From Marinobacter sp. LV10R510-11A (GTDB lineage Bacteria > Pseudomonadota > Gammaproteobacteria > Pseudomonadales > Oleiphilaceae), in contig NZ_LT907980.1 in NCBI RefSeq assembly GCF_900215155.1, positions 372,001 through 436,000 on the forward strand: a DNA stretch of 64,000 bases. The letters are read 5' to 3'. Below, in pieces: positions 59,585-64,000 of the stretch (position 1 is its first letter; each line of letters starts with the position of its first letter). The translations under genes were made by a program, and so were the position numbers. The notes under the pieces were generated by a model that was given only the letters and a program-made list of their open reading frames with translations, had not been told where the DNA came from and did no database searches.

Positions 59585-60499
59585 ATGAAAGACAATACCG
59601 AATTTGCGAAAAGTATACTGCTGGGTTTGGCTTGTGGCGACGCGCTGGGGACCACCGTCGAGTTTCGACGCCGGGATACCTTCCCGTTGCATACGGAAAT
59701 GACCGGAGGTGGCGCATTCAATGTAAAGCCTGGCGAGTGGACGGATGATACCTCTATGGCTTTGTGCCTGGCACAGAGCATAGTTCAGTGCCAAGGGTTT
59801 GACTCGAAAGACCAGCTTGAACGCTATCTTCGTTGGATGAATGACGGGTATTTGTCGTGCCACGGCTGCTGCATTGATATTGGCGGTACCACTCGCAACG
59901 CCTTAAAACGTTTTGAGCAAACTCGTGTGAGTTATGCCGGCACGGATAACCCGTTCGAAAGCGGCAACGGTGGAATTATGCGCCTGGCGCCAGCCATTTT
60001 TGCGAGCACGGACCGCGCTAAGGCTTTGGAACATGTGATTGACAGCAGCCGCACAACACATTCCAGTGCAGACTGCCTGGATGCGGCGGAGTTACTGGGT
60101 GCAATTCTCTGGGAGCTGCGAGAGGGCGCGGAGTTGAAAGCGGTGCTTGAAAATCTGCCTGACACTTGCGAGCGAGGTATGAAAATTGGCCGAATCAAGC
60201 GCGGGTTTTTTCGTAAGCTTGGGCGTGAGCAGGTCTCATCAAGTGGCTACGTGATCGACACCTTGGAGGCCGCACTCTGGTCCTGTTACCACTCGGAGGA
60301 CTTCGAAACCGCACTCATTACAGCGGTGAATCTGGGAGACGATGCCGACACGGTTGGGGCGGTTACGGGACAGGTCGCGGGTGCGGCATGGGGCGACGCC
60401 AGCATACCCTCGCGGTGGCTAAACAGTTTGGCGTGGCGGAGCCAAATTGAGGACATGGCGAATGGATTGGGGCGGCTGGCAAGTTGCACATCGGGCTAA
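59585..60499 (+). CDS. ADP-ribosylglycohydrolase family protein (ARH2)
   Basis: A 304-residue ARH fold protein: LLGLACGDALGTTVEF, WTDDTSMALC (Asp54, Asp55, Thr56), GNGGIMRLAPAI and NLGDDADTVGAVTGQ all intact. AAGGAG at 59572 precedes ATG 59585. It is only moderately similar to ARH1 across the divergent promoter, so this is probably an old duplication rather than a fresh copy, and the two may have different substrates. Confidence 0.9.
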   Translation: MKDNTEFAKSILLGLACGDALGTTVEFRRRDTFPLHTEMTGGGAFNVKPGEWTDDTSMALCLAQSIVQCQGFDSKDQLERYLRWMNDGYLSCHGCCIDIGGTTRNALKRFEQTRVSYAGTDNPFESGNGGIMRLAPAIFASTDRAKALEHVIDSSRTTHSSADCLDAAELLGAILWELREGAELKAVLENLPDTCERGMKIGRIKRGFFRKLGREQVSSSGYVIDTLEAALWSCYHSEDFETALITAVNLGDDADTVGAVTGQVAGAAWGDASIPSRWLNSLAWRSQIEDMANGLGRLASCTSG

Positions 60500-60589
60500 T
60501 CACATGCGGCATATATCCGCTTAGTTCTCTTGGTGACGCCTGTCATCCAGTGGTGGAGTAGATGCTAGTGCGATCTGCAATGCTACATG

Positions 60590-60620
60590 CTAGCGTGTTT
60601 TTGTCACATAACACCGCTAG
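60590..60620. promoter_or_regulatory. Imperfect inverted repeat before the small gene and DUF262 gene
   Basis: CTAGCGTGTT (60590-60599) and AACACCGCTAG (60610-60620) pair with one bulged C around a 10-base centre, 20 bp upstream of ATG 60641. Possible operator of the downstream gene pair. The rest of 60500-60640 shows no coding signal. Confidence 0.4.
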
Positions 60621-60640
60621 TCATAGAGGACTCAAGCGCT

Positions 60641-60835
60641 ATGGCAGTTGGAAAGAGCGGCAGGATCGTTATAGCGCTCACCGATCACGACAAACGCAAG
60701 AGTTACGCAAACCTAAAAGCTCGCGGACACACAATGCGTGAATGATTTCTTCAAAAAGCTAAACGGGACAACATGTTTACCGACGGTGTTCTTTCAGATA
60801 TCAATCGGCCCGATACATCAAAGGAGCAAAAATGA
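60641..60835 (+). pseudogene. Small DNA-binding-like protein with TGA at a Trp position
   Basis: ATG 60641 begins MAVGKSGRIVIALTDHDKRK, resembling the short proteins that often precede restriction-associated genes (GKSGRIVIEI... form, ending ...WFLQKA). The frame stops at TGA 60743-60745 after TMRE; downstream, FLQKAKRDN continues in the same frame, so TGG (Trp) to TGA would explain it. The unbroken frame ends at TGA 60833-60835, overlapping the DUF262 start (60832), the expected coupling. A 64-residue protein if repaired. Confidence 0.65.
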
Positions 60836-62937
60836 AGGCAGGAGAAGCCAACCTAATGGAAGTTCTGGAAAAGCCGCGCCAATTCCGGATCCCGATCTAC
60901 CAACGCAACTACTCCTGGAGAGAAAGTCAGTGTTGGCAACTCCTCAAAGACGTGCTTGCCGTCGGCAACGATGAGCATGCGGCCGCACACTTTCTAGGAA
61001 CAATCGTCTACGTCGAGCGCGCGCAATCAATCTTGGTTAAACAAGAACCGCTTATGGTGATTGATGGTCAGCAGCGCCTGACAACCGTTACCTTGATGCT
61101 CCTTGCCCTCTATGATCATCTTGCCAATGATGGTGTTAATGAAAAGGCTGAAATGCTCCGTCGCCGATTTTTAATCAATCCAAATGAGAGCGGTGACATG
61201 ATGTACAAGGTCGTGTTGTCTGACGTCGACCGCCCTACCTTGATTTCCCTAATTGACAAGACCCCGATGCCAGAGCCGCACAGCACGTGTGTCATGGCAA
61301 ATTATGATTTCTTTAAGGAGTGGTTTAAAGCCAACCCAGAGAAGTTGGATAATGTGTACCTTGGATTATCTAAACTAGAAATCGTTGCAGTAGCGTTAGA
61401 GCGTAAACGCGACAATCCTCAACTCGTTTTCGAGAGCATGAACTCCACCGGACTGGATCTCAGCCAGGCCGATCTGATTCGTAACTACATCCTAATGGGG
61501 CAAAATCCGGATGAGCAGGAATACCTTTATTGCCATTATTGGCGAAGCATGGAGGATGGTTTTGGGCAAGCGGCATATGACCGCCACTTCGACAGTTTTA
61601 TGCGCCACTATCTCACGACAGTAACCGGTGATATCCCAAATATTAACAATGTTTACGCTGCCTTTAAGCGCTATGCAGCACGCTATAATGGAACTACCCG
61701 CAACTTAGTGGCTGAAGTCCACACCTACGCCAAGCATTACTGTGCCATGGCTCTGGGCAAAGAGCCCCATACGTCTTTGAAAGCAGCTTTCAGAGATTTG
61801 CGGGAGTTAAAGGTAGATGTAGCTTACCCACTCCTGCTTGAGGTCTACCATGATTACAAAGAGAGGGCTCTGTTAAGCGCCGAGGAGCTGGAAGAGATCG
61901 TCAGACTCATAGAGAGCTACGTCTTTCGCCGCGCTATTTGCAGTATACCTACCAACTCCCTCAACCGGACCTTCGCGCGCTTTACGCACAGCCTCAAAAA
62001 AGACAGATACTTAGAGAGTCTCAAAGCCGCGTTTTTGTTTTTGCCATCCTACCGTCGATTCCCGCGTGATAGCGAGTTTCAAGAGCTACTCCGTGAACGG
62101 GATCTTTATCACTTCCGCAATCAACGCTACTGGCTGAGACGCTTGGAGAATTATGGTCGCAAAGAACCTGTCTTGGTAGATGAATTTACAGTCGAACACG
62201 TGATGCCTCAGAACCCGGAGCTATCGCTTGAGTGGCGCGAGGCATTGGGTTTAGATTGGGAGAACATCCACGGGAAGTACTTACACACCCTCGGCAATCT
62301 TACACTGACGGCTTACAACAGTTCCTATTCCGATAAGCCGTTTTTGCAGAAGCGTGACGCCAAGGATAAACAGGGAAAATTTATTGGCTTCGCCCACAGT
62401 CCACTGCACCTCAATGAAGAACTGAGGCACAGAGACTCATGGGGTGTGGAAGCGATCGAAGAGCGCGCGGAAGCGCTTTCGAAACGAGCAGCAAGCGTCT
62501 GGAAAGCGCCGTCTTTGAGTGAAGATGTTTTAGACGCCTATCGTAACCCCGTACAACCTAACGCCGTTGAGTATACTCTGGAAACGCATCCTTCCCTTGC
62601 CGGCGGGCACGCTAGAGAGTTATTCGACGCACTGAATCAAGAGGTGTTAGCGCTTGATCCTTGTGTCTACATGGACATTAGAAAGCTCTATATCGCCTTC
62701 AAAGCTGAGACCAATTTTGTGGATGTTATACCGCAGGCCAAACGCTTGCTTCTTTCACTGAATATTTCAGTCTCCGACCTGGATGATCCCCATAGCCTGA
62801 CTCGCGATGTTACTAATATTGGTCGCTGGGGTAACGGTGATGTAGAGCTACCCTTGGCCTCAAAAGAGGAGCTTCCTTATGCAATGGGACTGATTAGGCA
62901 GGCACTACAGCAACAATTGGACGAAAAAGCTGATTGA
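60832..62937 (+). CDS. GmrSD-like DUF262/DUF1524 nuclease (type IV restriction)
   Basis: A 701-residue single-chain member of the GmrSD family, whose known member attacks glucosylated-hydroxymethylcytosine phage DNA. DUF262 at the N-terminus has RIPIYQRNYSW and the conserved DGQQR near 78; FESMNSTGLDLSQADLIRN is also present. The DUF1524 HNH nuclease part has EHVMPQ (His456) and LGNLTLT. A C-terminal DUF5655-like domain (YMDIRKLYIAFKA, RVTNIGRWG-like TNIGRWGNGD) finishes the protein. AAGGAG precedes ATG 60832. Likely functional defence gene. Confidence 0.9.
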   Translation: MKAGEANLMEVLEKPRQFRIPIYQRNYSWRESQCWQLLKDVLAVGNDEHAAAHFLGTIVYVERAQSILVKQEPLMVIDGQQRLTTVTLMLLALYDHLANDGVNEKAEMLRRRFLINPNESGDMMYKVVLSDVDRPTLISLIDKTPMPEPHSTCVMANYDFFKEWFKANPEKLDNVYLGLSKLEIVAVALERKRDNPQLVFESMNSTGLDLSQADLIRNYILMGQNPDEQEYLYCHYWRSMEDGFGQAAYDRHFDSFMRHYLTTVTGDIPNINNVYAAFKRYAARYNGTTRNLVAEVHTYAKHYCAMALGKEPHTSLKAAFRDLRELKVDVAYPLLLEVYHDYKERALLSAEELEEIVRLIESYVFRRAICSIPTNSLNRTFARFTHSLKKDRYLESLKAAFLFLPSYRRFPRDSEFQELLRERDLYHFRNQRYWLRRLENYGRKEPVLVDEFTVEHVMPQNPELSLEWREALGLDWENIHGKYLHTLGNLTLTAYNSSYSDKPFLQKRDAKDKQGKFIGFAHSPLHLNEELRHRDSWGVEAIEERAEALSKRAASVWKAPSLSEDVLDAYRNPVQPNAVEYTLETHPSLAGGHARELFDALNQEVLALDPCVYMDIRKLYIAFKAETNFVDVIPQAKRLLLSLNISVSDLDDPHSLTRDVTNIGRWGNGDVELPLASKEELPYAMGLIRQALQQQLDEKAD

Positions 62938-63037
62938 ATTGAATTAAGATTTTGAAACCGCGAGCGCTAATGTGTAGATCCCGGCTTAGGTTTACCGCTA
63001 ATGAGAGTTTTCCACTTTTTGAAGAGTAATCTGTTCC

Positions 63038-64000
63038 ATGGAAAGTCTTATAGATCTTCACCTGAAGCCTGAATTACTAGATCGGCTCGGTTTACCCAAT
63101 ATTGCTTACCCTATCTCTGAGGAGCATCTCACCCAGGCAGTAGCGGGTAATGGCCAGCTATCTTTCGAGCTGATGCTTTATGGACTGCAGCTGCGAAGCG
63201 ACGAAGCTGGCCATAACTGGCAAATTCTGGAAGTAGCACAGAGCCGGTTACTCGGCCTTCTCGACACCGCTGATGAGCGTGAATCGATCACGGCTGCGGG
63301 CGATACCTGGTGGCTGGAAGTGGGGCCGGTAAATCTGAACGATGGACTGATTGCCGTCCAGCGGGCTGAGCGTGTGCTGGCGGCTATAATTCCGAGAAGC
63401 GATGGCAGGTTGAGGGTGGCGGTCTATCAGCCGTTGGATGCAGGCTCTATTCGCTCACTGATTGGTCTGGCGCGAAAACCTCATCCGGAGCATGGGGTTG
63501 CTACGCGTGAGAATAACTGGGAATACGCCTTGGATGCATCTGCTGGCAATGGACAGCTTTATGCGGCGGATGCAGGCCGCCCCTATTTGTCTTACTGGCA
63601 ATATGGGCTGGGTGTTTTTAGCGATGGTGGAAAAAGTCCCGAATTTCGGCCACAGGCTAACTATCAACCTCGTAATGTCGGATCTGTTGTGCAAGAAATC
63701 GGTCTTTTTTACAGCCTGGCGCCTGATTATGAACCCGAGGCGGAAACGATCTGGCATGGTGAAACAATGGAAGACAATTCTCAGCTTTGGAACTCGACCA
63801 CTGAACCCAAGAGCGGCACCAGAGAGCGCTTTCTAGGATGCCTGTTGGGTGGCGCAGTAGGCGACGCTCTGGGTGGTGCCGTGGAATTCATGTCTCGCTC
63901 CGAGATCCTTCAGCGGTTCGGTGAAAACGGTCTGACGGACTATGCCGATGCTTACGGAGGCAAGGGCAAGATCACCGATGATACTCAGATGACCCTGTAT
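63038..64000 (+). CDS. ADP-ribosylglycohydrolase with long N-terminal domain (ARH3), partial
   Basis: Open frame from ATG 63038 to the end of the window, 321 codons so far. About 260 N-terminal residues form a domain I do not recognise ([18 protein letters not shown]..., with [12 protein letters not shown] and [10 protein letters not shown]). An ARH domain begins near residue 264: [20 protein letters not shown] and TDDTQMTLY (Asp314, Asp315, Thr316). The rest lies outside the window. No dyad operator was seen in 62938-63037, so its control may differ. It is 100 bp after the GmrSD-like gene. Confidence 0.85.
   Translation, partial: MESLIDLHLKPELLDRLGLPNIAYPISEEHLTQAVAGNGQLSFELMLYGLQLRSDEAGHNWQILEVAQSRLLGLLDTADERESITAAGDTWWLEVGPVNLNDGLIAVQRAERVLAAIIPRSDGRLRVAVYQPLDAGSIRSLIGLARKPHPEHGVATRENNWEYALDASAGNGQLYAADAGRPYLSYWQYGLGVFSDGGKSPEFRPQANYQPRNVGSVVQEIGLFYSLAPDYEPEAETIWHGETMEDNSQLWNSTTEPKSGTRERFLGCLLGGAVGDALGGAVEFMSRSEILQRFGENGLTDYADAYGGKGKITDDTQMTLY

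Noticed and set aside
46901..64000. A prophage or integrative element with att sites
   Set aside because: No integrase, tRNA, phage structural gene or flanking direct repeat was found in the window; the right end is outside it.

Overview
The window reads as chromosomal DNA of a marine gammaproteobacterium, most like Marinobacter or a near relative. This rests on protein-level recognition only: a cytochrome c maturation tail, the 1,620-residue NAD-glutamate dehydrogenase, a PsrA-type regulator, a Na+-NQR operon with apbE and nqrM, and SthA. The block psrA - MTIP - csiV - mfd - gap - nqrABCDEF - apbE - nqrM - sthA follows the order I recall for Pseudomonas aeruginosa PA3006 to PA2991. No rRNA, tRNA or CRISPR array was seen.

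Region 1 (1-46.9 kb) is core genome. It holds ccmFGHI; an opposing, tightly overlapping moxR-DUF58-DUF4381-batA-batB/C-batD operon; NAD-glutamate dehydrogenase; beta-carbonic anhydrase; rsmC; a decayed rlmG; riboflavin synthase; the psrA-to-sthA block; and then minus-strand housekeeping genes (GDPD, DAHP synthase, TerB-like, talB, dusA). A frameshifted EamA transporter, a hotdog thioesterase, a toxin-antitoxin pair with a truncated toxin, and a 5'-nucleotidase complete it.

Region 2 (46.9-64 kb) is accessory. It contains a duplicated module of an unknown protein plus a PPP-type metallophosphatase (one copy truncated), a type I restriction locus hsdM-hsdS-rhuM-hsdR whose hsdR has an in-frame stop, a small unknown gene, a WYL-domain regulator in an operon with an ADP-ribosylglycohydrolase (ARH), a divergent second ARH, a GmrSD-like DUF262/DUF1524 nuclease preceded by a broken small gene, and a third ARH with a long unfamiliar N-terminal domain that runs off the window.

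The main discovery is a shared 19-bp operator, TGCGACA-N5-TGTCGCA. It occurs four times in this accessory region: before both copies of the unknown-protein module, before the small gene at 57.3 kb, and in the divergent ARH-WYL / ARH promoter region. I infer that the WYL protein controls a scattered regulon linking ADP-ribose removal, a PPP phosphatase and two paralogous unknown proteins around a restriction island. Several genes in and near the island carry single in-frame stops or indels, which suggests ongoing inactivation, or base errors that should be checked.
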